Source: Lenzites betulinus
Taxonomy: Eukaryota; Basidiomycota; Agaricomycetes; Polyporales; Polyporaceae
DNA length: 64,000 nt
NCBI GenBank assembly: GCA_022264855.1
Contig: JABYQU010000060.1
Location: forward strand, 62,001-126,000
Reading direction: 5' to 3'
Position 1 is the first letter of the stretch, and the number at the start of each line of letters is the position of its first letter. The notes beneath the pieces were generated by a model. The model made no database searches and was not told where the DNA came from. It was given only the letters and a program-made list of their open reading frames with translations. Shown here piece after piece: positions 33,027 to 44,306 of this stretch. A program made the translations under genes and the position numbers.

Positions 33027-33835
33027 GATGATATACTGATGGAAGATTTATGTCAGAGACGGGAGACGGCCTGACACGATACCAATGAATTGTAAACCTG
33101 ATGTGCGCATGTCGGTGCGACCGCTTTGATATTTACGCTGTCGGCCACCGCATCGTATAGCGCAGCTGCCTGTTGCACTCACTCATTCGCAGTCTACGAA
33201 CGCGCCCTACGTGGTTTTTGAGTCAGTTGTGATTCGTTGGCTCTGCACTACGACCTACCTCTATCTTGAGGTTCTTCTCCTTTATCAACTTCGCGTTCGC
33301 CGCGAGGACAAGCCATATGTTTTTCACTTGGTCGCGGATGAAATCTGGCTCCATTTAAGCTCGCGTCTCAAAGGGGTCGTGACGACTGTATGCGCCGTCT
33401 CAACGCGTAACGCAAGATTTACGATCCTATATAGTGTGGAGAGATGTTCGTAGAGTAGGTGGTAAGAAAGGTGCGGCCGTCGACGCGTCGATGGCGGTGA
33501 AGACGCGTCCACTCCAAGTTTGATCCAGCCAGGGACGCGTCGCGACGCGCCGGCGCTCCGCTTCTTGAATGTCGGGCGTCAAAGGGCGGATGAGCGCTAC
33601 ACGGCGCAGCTCGGTAGCAAAGAGAACGCTTCGTCGTGTAAGCTTAAGAGTCTTAAGCTAATAAGACGGAAGCAAAGGCACGCAGTTGTCGACGTAAAAC
33701 ATTACAAGTTGCTAGACATTCCAGCACCTTGGCGGTATCGTGAGTAACTATAGGCAGAAGTGTACTATCAACGTAGCAAGTCTATGGATGTCAACGACAG
33801 AATTTTGCAGCCCTCGCCCGCGCCCTACGCCCCAA
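33027..33835. other. spacer upstream of the DUF6697 gene
   Basis: An 809-bp stretch between the DUF6697 start and the E2 3' end, both on the minus strand. No coding sequence is supported. It carries the cluster of ACGCGT boxes listed separately. Confidence 0.45.
33403..33540. promoter_or_regulatory. cluster of four MluI cell-cycle boxes (ACGCGT)
   Basis: The palindrome ACGCGT occurs at 33403-33408, 33483-33488, 33503-33508 and 33535-33540, four times in 138 bp, about 380-515 bp upstream of the DUF6697 ATG. ACGCGT is the core site of the fungal G1/S regulator MBF. Occurrence is seen directly; binding is inference, and the high CpG content of this genome makes chance sites more common. Confidence 0.4.
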
Positions 33836-35456
33836 TCACAACATGAACGTCAAGGGGTTCTCGAGGTAACCCTTGAATGCCGACAACCACCGTGCGCCGA
33901 CAGCACCGTCGACGGTCCGGTGGTCCGCACTCAGTGTGACCTTCATGATCTGCGCAACCTTAAAGCCACGCTCCTCCTCAGGCGCGGGGACCAGAGTGGG
34001 CTGGGTAGCGCCGACGGCCAGGATACACGACTGGGGAGGGTTGATGATCGCCGTGAAGTGGCTGATCCCGAACATGCCAAGGTTCGACACGGTGAAGGTT
34101 CCGCCCTACATACAAGTTCAGCGATGATGATTCGTCGCAGAAGCTGGAATAAGTACCTGGTACTCCTGTGGCTGGAGCTTGCCGTCGCGGGCCTTCTTCG
34201 CGAGCGCCTTACCCTCGGTGGATATTGACGCAAGGCCCTTAGCGCCGACGTCCTTGATAATGGGCGTAATGAGACCTGTAGGGGTCGCAACGGCGACTGA
34301 GATGTCGACCTTCTTGTACCTATGGTGCAGTCAGTGTCTGATCAAGTCGTGTTAAATTCATCAACATACTGCCGGATGACTTCGCCCAGCCAGGCCGAGT
34401 TCGCCTCAGGGACGTCAGACAGAGCGCAGGCCACGGCCTTCAGCACGAAGTCGTTCACTGAGAGCTTGGCAGACTTGTCCTTCTCGCCGAGCGTCTTGTT
34501 GAACACCTCACGGAGCTTGAACACCTTGTCCATGTTGATGTCCAGAGTGAGGTAGTAGTGGGGGAGCTCTTGCTTCGACTGAGTGAGGCGCGCACCGATG
34601 GTGCGGCGCATGTTGGTGACAGGGATGTCGGTATACTCGGGAAGAGACGTAGAGGAGGAGGGGACGCCGGCTGAGGTAGCCGCGGAGGCACCGGCAGCAG
34701 GAGCCTGGTACTTCTCAACATCCTCGCGGATGATACGGCCATTGGGACCAGTACCCTTGATCTTGGCGAGAGGAATGCCCTTCTCGAGAGCAATCTTCTT
34801 CGCGATAGGTGATGCAAAGATACGGTCACCAGTGGGGAGCTCTGCCTTCGTCTCCTGCTTGGGAGCCTCAGTCTTCTTCTCGGGGGCAGGTTCAGACTTA
34901 GGTGCCTCGGGGGCCTTCTCCTCTTTAGGCTTCTCGGACGCGGCTTCAGCAGCCAGCTGCTCGGCGCCAGCGACGTCGTCGCCCTCCTCGCCGATGATGG
35001 CAATGGGCGAGCCGACGGCAATGTTCTTTTGGCCGTCTTGAGCCTGCGAGTCCAAGCGCGTCAGCAATGGCGACCAGCGTCTGCTATCGGAGAACTTACA
35101 ATGATCTTTGCGAGGATACCGTCATCCTGGGCCTCAACGTCGATGGTAGCCTTGTCGGTTTCCTGCCACGGATGAGGTCATAGGTTAATGCAGGCACTTG
35201 GAATGCAACTGTGTAACGCACGATCTCGAGCAAGACATCACCGGCGGCGAAGGTCTCACCCTCCTTCTTCTTCCACGAAGCAATGCCGCCCTCCGTCATG
35301 GTAGGGCTCATCGCCGGCATGGCGAACTTGGAGAGCGCATGGCGGGAAGCCGAAACGTGGAAGCCTAACGAGAATGCGTTGAGCTGCGCGACACGGAGTA
35401 TAACTGAAACGGTACGTACGTCTAGCAAAGACGGCGCGGGCGAGAGCGGTGGCCAT
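33836..35456 (-). CDS. LAT1: pyruvate dehydrogenase E2, dihydrolipoamide acetyltransferase
   Basis: Core of the mitochondrial pyruvate dehydrogenase complex; transfers acetyl from lipoyl-Lys to CoA. Six exons (35456-35420, 35364-35222, 35162-35100, 35043-34370, 34319-34157, 34105-33836) give 449 residues. N-terminal Arg-rich presequence [20 protein letters not shown]; one lipoyl domain (about 22-100) with [14 protein letters not shown] and the lipoylated Lys in ETDKAT; Ala/Pro/Glu-rich hinge; E1/E3-binding domain (about 155-193, [28 protein letters not shown]); second hinge; catalytic domain with [43 protein letters not shown] and the active-site DHRTVDG (His422, Asp426). The FML C-terminus is typical. 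The first acceptor was chosen at 35365 because it produces the import sequence in frame. Divergent from CSL4 with 204 bp between starts. Confidence 0.95.
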
Positions 35457-35660
35457 TAGGAGGGCGAGGAGGGGGGCGAGACGGAGGGAGAGGGCGGGTG
35501 CTAGGCTCAGCTGGCAGTGGCAGGACACGGACACGGAAAAGTCGTACGCGATGGGTCGCTGGGGAGGGTAAACACGGACAAATTGAGCGGCGCGTCGCTC
35601 GGGCGAGCTCGGAGCTCACATCGCCTAATCCACCCTCTCCTCCTCCCCCAACTCCCACTC
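35457..35660. promoter_or_regulatory. compact divergent promoter of E2 and CSL4
   Basis: Both ATG codons lie at the edges of this 204-bp GC-rich stretch. It must carry both promoters and both leaders. No TATA box; two pyrimidine/purine-skewed tracts flank the ATGs. Confidence 0.6.
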
Positions 35661-36406
35661 ATGTCGTCCGACACCGTTCTCCCAGGCCAGCCAATCCCAT
35701 TGCCCCGTGGCCCGGTCCCCCAGCTCGGCGGCGGCATATATTCTCGCGACGGCGCAGTCAGGGCAAGTCTCGTCGGCGTCCCCCATTATTCAGGATCTGT
35801 TGGTTATTCTTGCTGCTCTTCTCCTCTCCCGCTCTGAACATGTTATCGATCCTGTACACCGTACTTGCGCGCACACCAGACGTTGGAGATCAAGAGGACG
35901 CGACCTCATCCACCCGCGCCAAACTCTGTTGTGCTTGGCTCTGTGACCCGCTTGTCCCCCCTGCAGGCTGTTCTGTCAATCACTGTGGTAGACGGGGTGC
36001 CATTGCCCGCTGGAGAGGAGTTCACCGGGGTCATCCGGGTGCAGGACGTCCGCGCAACTGAGAAAGACAAGGTCAAAATTGCGGATTGCTTTCGCGGCGG
36101 AGATGTTGTACGCGGTTTGGTGGTCAGCATTCTACCTTACAGCATTGAAATCCGAGCGCTGCTCACGCCATGTACCAGCTATCTCTCGGCGATGCTCGCA
36201 GTTACTATGTTACAACTGCTAGGAACGACCTCGGTGTCATTTTTGCCACTAGCGAAGCTGGTGAGAGCTGCGAACGACATCGCTCCCTCTGCCCGCTGAC
36301 TCGCTCTACAGGTGCCACGATGGAACCCGTTTCATGGCAAGAGATGCGCTGCCCGAAAACTGGTAGGATTGAGAAGCGCAAATGCGCTAAACCAGAAGGC
36401 ATGTAG
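35661..36406 (+). CDS. CSL4: RNA exosome subunit Csl4
   Basis: Cap subunit of the RNA exosome, with an S1-type RNA-binding domain and a small C-terminal zinc-ribbon-like domain. Four exons (35661-35798, 35880-36122, 36179-36260, 36312-36406) give 185 residues. Seen: [20 protein letters not shown] and [13 protein letters not shown] (N-terminal barrel), [20 protein letters not shown] and [20 protein letters not shown] (S1 domain), then [40 protein letters not shown]. The C-terminal ribbon retains CP and KC but not a full four-Cys set. The first donor (GTTGGT) is weak but gives GSTLEIKR in frame, as expected. All four pieces join without stops. Confidence 0.93.
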
Positions 36407-36497
36407 CTTTTCGCGTGTATAAGTAGCAGAAGCATGTATCACCGCCTGTATGCAACAATAACGTTCTACGTAACTCCGTTCCTGGCGACGATATGCC

Positions 36498-36713
36498 ATG
36501 GACGCAACGTCCGCGCTTGTGAGGTCAATTGTTCTGCAGCAGCTGGTCTTCGGAAGCTCGGCCTCAATGCCGCACGGGCAGGTGAAGAAGACGCGCCATT
36601 TCCGCTTGAACGCGTCGAAGCAAGGCACGTGCTACGCGCCTCCCACGTGGCGCACCGCGAATGGCAAGTGGCTCGCGTGGCCGGGGGACGACAAGTTCAC
36701 TATTTGGGGTTGA
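36498..36713 (+). CDS. 71-residue protein of unknown function
   Basis: A single-exon frame between CSL4 and the NudE gene, same strand. The sequence has real-protein character: basic, three Trp residues, motifs QLVFGSSASMPHGQVKKTRH and PTWRTANGKWLAWPGDDKFT, no low complexity. I do not recognise the family. The ATG at 36498 is 92 bp after the CSL4 stop. No signal peptide or membrane segment. It could also be the last exon of a larger gene, but no upstream exon fits between CSL4 and this ATG. Confidence 0.5.
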   Translation: MDATSALVRSIVLQQLVFGSSASMPHGQVKKTRHFRLNASKQGTCYAPPTWRTANGKWLAWPGDDKFTIWG

Positions 36714-36869
36714 CGGGGTTGTCCTGTACACTCATCGCAAGCACTGACTCTGGCCCCCCTTGGCTCCCCTCTCTGGCTTCCTCGGGGCTATCCTTCCTTC
36801 TGTACATAGCTGTCTTACGTTATGACTGCTGTTCTGCAGGCTACAGACATTCTGCGCAAGGACAGAGGC

Positions 36870-39024
36870 ATGGACGACAATGCTATCAAGTACTTGCCGC
36901 GTCCTCCGCAACGCATTCAGCTATTCTAACACGCCTCATTTTATAGCTTCTCCTCCCCTGGGACAGACTGGAAGACGAAATATCTCGAGGTGGCCGATAT
37001 GTTGGCGGAAACACGCGCCGAACTCGATGACTTCCATCACTCCAGTAAGGAACTAGAGGAGGAGCTTGAACGCGAGTTGGAACGGACGGAGAAAGCTCAA
37101 CAGGACTTAAGAGTCAAAGTTGCTAGGGCAGAACAGGAGAGGGAAGATTGGAAGGTACGCGTTGCTCATGTGGCCACTGTCGGAGCGTCCTTGACCGCGG
37201 CCAAAGGGCAAGTTCATGTCACTGCAAACCACCCATAACACCACCACCACGTCTCTCCAACGCGAGCTGGATAAGCTGCGACAAGAGTATCAGAAGGTCA
37301 AGGTCCAATTGCGGGAGTTGGAGATGGGCAATGATGATTTGGAGCGCAACGAGCGGGCGATATCGTCCAGCTTGGCTGATATGGAACAGAAGTATGCGCG
37401 AGTGTTGGAAGAGAAGATCCTCCTGGAGCACGAGCTTCTTGACAAGGCTAACATGGAGGAGGAGACCCAACGAGTAAAGGATGAACTAAGAGGTTCGGTG
37501 CCAATTATGGTCGGAGCGGTGCATTGCTAATCCCTCACATACATCCCTTTAGATGCCAATGAGGAGATTGCCATCCTGAAGGATCAGCTAGCTGCCGCAC
37601 AGCTGCGCGCCAATAGCATGTCCACAACGTCGGTACAGTCTTCAGCGCCGTCGTCACTACCCAACGCTACGCCGTCGCCATCGGACGAGGACCTCCTCAG
37701 CATAACAACTCCTCCAGATCTGTGCCTCGCCGACATCACACCGCCTCCAGAAACACCTGCAAAGGATTACCCTTCTGCCCCAGTATCCGTAGTCTCTCCT
37801 CGCCCAACGCGGGGCGCCCATCCCTCTACGCCAATATCCATGCTCCAACGCGCAGGTTTCCAGCCACCACGTTCCAACATCGCGACACCTCCAGGTGTTC
37901 CCTCTCTTGCGCGCTCCGCAACTATTCCTTCTCTATCTGCAAGCCCCTCCCGCATACCTCCCCGCACTCCCGTTCCCCGCCCCGCTGCTAGCCGTGTTAC
38001 TTCCTCCTTCAACTCGAGCACTACAAGCACCGCCGGCGGTGTTCCTTCCACAGCATCTCGAAGCAAAGGGGTACAGATGGTTTCGGAGATGCGGGCTCGT
38101 GTTAGGGTTCTGGAGCAGAAGATCCACACTCGCGTACCACGATTGCGAATGGGCAGCGTCACCAACCGGACAGCAGCCAATGCAATGCCACCCCCTCCAC
38201 TTCCTGCGAAAGCCTCTTCCTCTGCATCACCAATCTCGTCTACTTCGTCGTCGCGTGCAGCATCACACGAAGACCGCCTCAGTCCTGTCGCTCCGCTCTC
38301 TCGGCAGAGTTTCGATTCGGACGGAGACCTGAAGCGTACGCCGGGCGGAGATACATCTGGATGGGTGTTGATCATGGAAGACTCTCCCTCACCGGTGAAA
38401 GACAAGGAGAAAGAGCGGCGGCGAACGTCCAGTTCCAGCCTCAATGTCAATGCGCCTTCCTCATTCAGGCCTACATCATACAGCCCAGCCGATTCTCCAT
38501 CAACTGCGAACAACAGCCGAGCAACCAGCGCCCTTTCGCAAAGCGTCATGTTCACTGGTATCCCGCGCCCGCAATCCCGCCTGTCGATATCGACAGAGGG
38601 CCGAAGCAGCGTCAGCACGAACGCAACCACCAGTACCACTAGCTCTATCCCCACACCTTCCTCACGCCCATCCACACCAACCTTCCTTCCTGTCCCTTCA
38701 GCAGCAAGCGTTTACGGCGGCGTGGGCCTAAAGCGTTCCACGGGTCCAGGCGCTGGTGCATATAGCCAGCCAAAGCGCTCATCTCTAGGAGCCAGCACGA
38801 TCCGTTCGCCCACGTTGGACTCTCCGAGTCTCAGTACCCATTCCAACATCACCGTCCGAGCCCCCAAAGTGCCCCCACCCTCCGCGCTTGCTCAGAGCCG
38901 CATTGGGAAGCCCTCGTCTGGGCGGCGAAGCGGAGGAGGAAGTGACACGGAAGGGCTACCGGCCGCGAAGACACGAGCGCGTTCAGGGAGCACAAACTTC
39001 CTATACGGGCGGAGCGCAAGCTGA
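36870..39024 (+). CDS. nudE: nuclear distribution protein NudE homologue
   Basis: Regulator of cytoplasmic dynein that binds LIS1/NudF and is needed for nuclear migration. Four exons (36870-36889, 36947-37154, 37207-37492, 37553-39024) give 661 residues. A 20-nt first exon encodes MDDNAI and is spliced to NFSSPGTDWKTKYLEVADML. The conserved coiled coil (about 10-200) includes ELDDFHHSSKELEEELEREL, FMSLQTTHNTTTTSLQRELD, ERNERAISSSLADMEQKYAR and the LIS1-binding stretch LLEHELLDKANMEEETQRVK. The C-terminal 460 residues are Ser/Pro/Thr-rich and disordered, with the MVSEMRARVRVLEQKIHTRV helix. The C-terminal extension is much longer than in yeast or animal homologues, as usual in basidiomycetes. 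Confidence 0.92.
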
Positions 39025-39661
39025 GTTGTTATACTGCTGTCGTATATTTTTGCTCTTCACTTTTGTACCTATCGACCCTACGACCTCCCATCTCCCCTGC
39101 CCCCTGCTCGCCGTGTTCTTGTTGGCTGTGTTTATTATCTCTCTCCTGTTCACCACACCCGTACATACATAATACTCCCCCTCCCTCCTTACCCGATTAC
39201 GAACTGACGATACAGTAGCTGCAGTAGCAGGCCTGGCGGCCATGCCTGCGTAACTGCACATCACGTCCCTATATGCATGACGTTCTATGATGATATATTC
39301 GATATTCCGGATAGACTGGCCTTTGGTCATCCCGCAGACTCTCGTGATAGCTACACGAGCATAGCGGGTACTATTAGCGTTGTATAGTATAACTACTGTA
39401 CAATCCCAATGTTTTTGTGAGTCCTCAGATCTCTAACCTTAAGGCCTCAGGCCGGCGTGATAAGATTAGACCATTCCTTCTCGCCTTCCATTTTGGGATC
39501 GCGGTGTTGAAGACATGGGCGCTTGCGAGTGTAGCCGTACGCCACTACTCCGGCCAGCTTTCTTCACTTGATCTACTCTTGCCTCAGAACCTCTTCTCTT
39601 GATTCATAGCTGGCCTTGGAGACCGCGACATTGAACAACTCATCGCAGAATCCGTTGAATC
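39025..39661. other. spacer between NudE and ESS2
   Basis: A 637-bp spacer between two plus-strand genes. The first 150 bp, T-rich, are the likely NudE 3' UTR; the remainder carries the ESS2 promoter. No other feature recognised. Confidence 0.4.
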
Positions 39662-41386
39662 ATGTCACTCACTCCCCAAACGCCGTCGAGCTCACAGGCC
39701 ACAAGCAGTCGGTCTCTCAATCGACAAGTCATCCTCGATGAAGACGAGTACACCGAGGCCCTCTCCCGCATCATCAAGAGGGACTTCTTCCCCTCTCTCG
39801 TTCACATCGACGCCACGAACAACTACCTCGATGCGCTGCAGTCGCAAGACCCCACACTCATCCAGGCTTCGGTCCGCCGTCTCGAAGACCTCCAGACACC
39901 CGTCCCGCGCCCGCGCCCATGGCAGACACCCTCGCAAACGCCGTACGCCGCGGGACCGTCCGACACACCTCTACGCACCCCGCGTGGCGACGGCGAGGCC
40001 CCCGCGAAGCGCGCCCGCTACGACACAGACATGAGCCTCGACGCGTTCCAGGCGCGCTACACGTCCGAGGACAATGCGAGCTTCACGCAGATCCTCGACG
40101 AGGAGAACCGGCGGCGGAAGGAGAAGTACGGGTGGGCATGGGCGGCGCAGCGCAGAGTGGAGGAGCAGCAAAATCGCATGCTAGAGGGCAGGGAGCGGCT
40201 GCTGCTCGAGCCGCCGCCGGGCCCGGGGGTCAAGGAGCGGTTCAGGATCGAGGCTCCGGCGCCCGCGGGGCTTATCGAGGCTGCGCCTGCGGAGCCTGAA
40301 GTCGTGTACGAGGTGGATGAAGACGAGGTGGAGGACTTGCTGGATGGGACGCACGCAGAGCCGACAGCCGCGGAGAAGGGGAAGGAGAAGGAGACGGAGG
40401 CGTCGGCCCTTGTCAGGTTTTCGAAGAACGACGAAGATCAGGCTGTCGATGTCATGGCTCCCAAGAAAGACACCCGACCTGCAGGCGTGGATGGTTGGAA
40501 GTTCAAGGTACGTCTCAATACGCCTACATGTGGTACGGCGGAGTGCAACTGCTAACTTGACACCAGGCGCGGAATGCCCTGATGTTCCCCCCTGACTCTG
40601 ACGTCTCGCCGTACCATCCGCCCGTCACGATTACTGCGGAGGCTCCCAAAGGTCCTCCTAAGGTTATCAAGCACACGAACACGAGGCTGCCGGAGCAAGA
40701 TGATAAGTTAGACCATTCCATATCCGCTCCCCCGAGTCCAACTCGTAGTCGCATCGATGCCGCCATTGCAGGAACCCCATGTGAGTGACGCACGTCATGC
40801 TCCGCGCCGACGAGCGTACTGACAGGTAGTCTTAGATCGGCCGAGGTCACCCACCAATGACACCCACTCTTTGGTGCCCTCACTTCCCTCACCCACGCCG
40901 TCGGAACTAGGTCCGGCGGCAGTGAAGCAGCTCATGACATGGGGTACGCTCAATGCGACTCCCCGAATCCTCTCCCAGTCGGATGATCCTGCCGACATTC
41001 CTACTCCGGCGACGCCCTTCCGTATCGCCGAGCCCACGTCGAGGGAGCGGCTCTCACATAGGCTGTCGAACGATGCATCGAAGAGCTTGAGCGCGAAGGT
41101 CGGCCTGCTTGGAGGCCTTCCGGGACTCTCGCGCTCGTCGGGGAGCAGTGGTGTCAGACGCGGATCCATGCCTCCGCCGTCGTGGACTCCGCGCAAGTCG
41201 GAAGCACCTGGTTCCCTGACGCCTGCCGCGAAGAGGTTGCTAGATAGGACGATGGGCACCGCCGCTTCGCGGCGCGCAGATGCAATGGGACGATTATCCG
41301 GATGGGAAGGAGACAGAGCGAAGGAGCGGGACCTTCAGAGGGTCCGGTGGACGCCCACTCCCAGCCCCGTTACAAGGAGAGGGTAA
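39662..41386 (+). CDS. ESS2: splicing factor ESS-2/DGCR14 homologue
   Basis: Nuclear protein associated with late spliceosomes (ESS-2, Bis1, DGCR14). Three exons (39662-40507, 40567-40780, 40836-41386) give 536 residues. The signature region is at the N-terminus: QVILDEDEYTEALSRIIKRD followed by FFPSL and NYLDALQSQDP. Next comes the second conserved block SLDAFQARYTSEDNASFTQI with EENRRRKEKYGWAW. The second exon begins ARNALMFPPD, a family motif, and includes NTRLPE. The third exon carries LMTWGTLNATPRIL and FRIAEPTSRERLSHRLS, also conserved. An acidic middle (EVVYEVDEDEVEDLLDG) is less typical. The family has no enzymatic domain. Convergent with the next gene, 179 bp apart. Confidence 0.92.
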
Positions 41387-41565
41387 TTGCGCAGCAGATA
41401 TTAGGATTTGTTGTATTGCTATTGGAGACAGCTACCATACCAGTGATCCCGACACCCGAGCAGAAGGAATAATAATACAAACCCGGACGTGGTCCGGATT
41501 CTGAGAGCAATGCACCGAATGGTCCGGATCACGATTACGCGTCGAGACGCCGTGGTTGGTACCGG

Positions 41566-42544
41566 TCAGCTCTCGGCGACCTTCCTCCGCTTGGCATCGC
41601 GCTCGTCCCCGCCAACTTTCTCATTGGATTTTCGGCCCTCTTCCTTGGGTTGTGCCTTGGGTGGTTGTGTCTGCGCAGCGGTAGACGCCTTGGCCGCAGC
41701 AGGTTTTGATTTCTTCTTGACCAGGACGCCCTTCAGAGCCTTCTTCGCATCCTTTTTTGCAGGTGCAGTGCTCGGCTTTGCAGCTGCCGGCGGTGGACTG
41801 ACGGTAACAGCGGCCGCACCAATGGGCGGAGGTTTGCTCGTAGCGCTCTCGCGTGCGGCGACCGCTCTGTGGAATCTGAGTATCGGCTACTGCAAGCGTC
41901 CGGGGATGGCGCGCTCACTCTCTGAAGTGTTTGAGCTCCTCGCCGTCCATCTCCTTCCGAAGGCGCTCCTCCTCTCTTTGCTTTTCGAGGACAGAGTCGA
42001 GGAACAGCACCTCATCTTCTTCCAGCGCGCGGAATTGGTTGCCTACCCGTCGCTACAGTCAGCGGGGTTCACGCGGCGGTAGTGTGGACGAGGACGAGAA
42101 CACGGAGACGACTCGGCACTGCGCGGAAGTGACCTCACCTAGCTTATTGCGCTCTTCCCATTCTTCTTGTTTAGCTGCCTGAAATGCGTAAGCCCCATGC
42201 CGTGCACGGTGGGCACGCTGCTTACTCTGTTCGCCGCCAATTTCTGGGGGTGGTGAGGGTGTTATGGTCCGTGCTATGTATATGAAGAAGTCGGGGGCAC
42301 GCGCACCTCCGCAAGGCTCCTTCCGTCAAACGCATCGTCTGCGGGCTGCGGGGGCGGTTCTTGGCCCAGCCTAGGTGACAGTTAGACCCGCAGTGCATCG
42401 CGTGCCAATAGGACGCCATAGCTACCTGGCGTATGCGGCCTTCCACTGCTCATCACGCTTGGCCTTGGCCACCTCGAGATCGGACTGGGAGACGAAGCGG
42501 GAGCCAACCCCGCTGGTCTGGATGGATGGAATTGCGTCGTCCAT
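41566..42544 (-). CDS. FAM192A/Fyv6-domain protein
   Basis: Small coiled-coil nuclear protein of the FAM192A (PIP30) / Fyv6 N-terminal domain family; the human member modulates PA28-gamma proteasomes and yeast Fyv6 is a splicing factor. Six exons (42544-42426, 42370-42307, 42243-42226, 42178-42139, 42042-41919, 41866-41566) give 221 residues. Family pattern in order: SRFVSQSDLE, RDEQWKAAYARLGQEPPPQP, FDGRSLAEKLAANRAAKQEE, WEERNKL, NQFRALEEDEVLFLDSVLEK and LKHFREAVAARES. The tail is Lys/Ala/Pro-rich (APAKKDAKKALKGVLVKKKS) and probably nuclear. Exon 3 is only 18 nt; its inclusion is needed to keep the frame. ATG at 42544 is chosen over an upstream in-frame one because the family starts just there. 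Confidence 0.85.
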
Positions 42545-42810
42545 GTGCGTGGCTATATGCGTGCTGGTCGAGAGCAGAAGTGGAAATGCACGCGCAGCAC
42601 GGAAGAGCGTGAATGCGGAGCGCGGGAGAGCGTAAGGGCTAGTGGGACAGAGAGAGGCAGAGCGAGAGGTGATAGAGCCGGACGGGCGCGGGCGCACATG
42701 CCGGTTGACCTCTCCCCCTCTCACAGCGCCGGACTGCGCGCAGGCTCAGCCTCCCCCGTCCCCCGCCCGCTCCTTCTCCTTTCTTCCTCCTTTCTGCCCT
42801 CGTGGGCCCG
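42545..42810. promoter_or_regulatory. divergent promoter, FAM192A-type and SRF1-like genes
   Basis: A 266-bp interval between two outward-running genes. The part before the plus-strand ATG is a strong pyrimidine tract (about 42755-42800), often found at fungal transcription starts. No TATA box. Confidence 0.5.
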
Positions 42811-44306
42811 ATGAGCAACGAAGGTCAACCCCCATCGGCCTCGACTTCCTCGTTTTCCAAGTCCCACAGCGTTCGCAGCTCCCGCGCCCCGCCCTCGACC
42901 GTAAAGACCTTCATCAACACAGCTCCACGTCCGTACCTTCCCCAGACCCCTCTATACCCCCCTGCAAGCCTGACCGTCTGAATTTCAGCATGGGCCCGCG
43001 AAGAGCCTCCCTCTCCAGGCGAACATGAGACCCACGACGGCGCAAAGTACTTCCCGGACGTCTTCCGCCCCTCCGATGTCTCCTCTTTCCAGTCCTCGGC
43101 GCCCGAAGATCCCGGGCCCTCGCGCTGGTGGTCCTTTGCGCGACACCGGGGCATGGACTCGAGCACCGTGCCGCTCTCGCCGACCTCGCAAGAATCGCAG
43201 TCCCGTGCGCCACGGCGGCCCCGCGATGGCTCCCGGGCGATGTCCATACCGTGGTTCAGCACGTCGTACCTCCGCCGCTCGCAGGAGCACGACGTGGCGG
43301 ACAGCCCGACGACGCTCCGCGAGTCGGAGGGCGAGGGATCGCGGACGGGCTCGCCACAGGTGAATAACCGGAACCGCTTGCGCATCGACATGCCACCGAC
43401 GAGTGGGCCACACACCCTGGCGCACAACCGCACGCCCGGGTGGGACACGCCGTGGACGTCCTCGCATCCGAGCGGGATGGACAGCCATGGCGATCCGCAC
43501 GCGCAGGAAACGGGTTCGCATGATGACGACGAGAAGCTCTCCCCGTGGCAGAGACGGCGGAAACGGCTGAGAGCATATATGATGTACAATCTCTATGTTC
43601 CCCTGGTATGTTGCCCGCGCAACTACAGAGTCCGCGCGCGTCTGACACACTTATGCAGCTGTTTCGGTTGTGCAACATCGTGCTGACCACGGCTGCCCTC
43701 GCTATCGCGATCCGGATCCGGATAATAGAGGCACGCAATGGTGTCACTGGCGCGCTCGGTTCATCTCCGTGAGTCTTCCCTGCATATGGGAGTGATGTAA
43801 TTACTTAACGCGATCGTACACCAGCACATTGGTGATCATATTCGCTTGTCTGACGTTGGTCCATGTCATGATTGCCATCTACGTATGTCTTTTCCGAGTC
43901 TTCCATCACCCGCCGTGTCTGATAAATGCGAAAGCTGGAATACTTTGGTCGACCATTGGGCCTCTGGCACACCTCCTGGAAACTGGCATATACTCTCTTC
44001 GAAGTCGTTTTTATTTGCACGTGGTCCGCCGCACTCGCACTCTCCTTTGACAATTTCTTCACCTCCCTCATCCCCTGCGTTGCGGAGACTAGTATTTCGT
44101 GGTACAGCGATCTCCCCCGCCCATCCCTGCCGAACAAGATCAATGGTTTCGAAGGTGGCGTAGGCGATACACTGTGCGACGACCAGGTGGTGCTCATCTG
44201 CCTGGTCGGCGTCGGTCTGATGATGTATTGCTTCAATCTCTTCATCGCCCTGTTCCGCATCTTCGAGAAGGTGAAATACCACCCCACCTCTGTACTTACC
44301 GCATAA
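42811..44306 (+). CDS. four-TM membrane protein, SRF1-like (tentative)
   Basis: Integral membrane protein resembling the fungal phospholipase D regulator Srf1; the name is tentative. Model: 42811-42928, 42989-43605, 43659-43768, 43825-43882, 43935-44306, 424 residues. The N-terminal half is hydrophilic (AWAREEPPSPGEHETHDGAK). After the basic segment WQRRRKRLRAYMMYNLYVPL come membrane segments LFRLCNIVLTTAALAIAI, TLVIIFACLTLVHVMIAIYL, LFEVVFICTWSAALALSF and DDQVVLICLVGVGLMMYCFN, joined by EYFGRPLGLWHTSWKLA. The first intron (42929-42988) is exactly 60 nt and is the only way past an in-frame TGA at 42976-42978; its donor (GTCCGT) is weak, but the branch point and TTTCAG end are good. The other splices are well supported. 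Confidence 0.75.
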
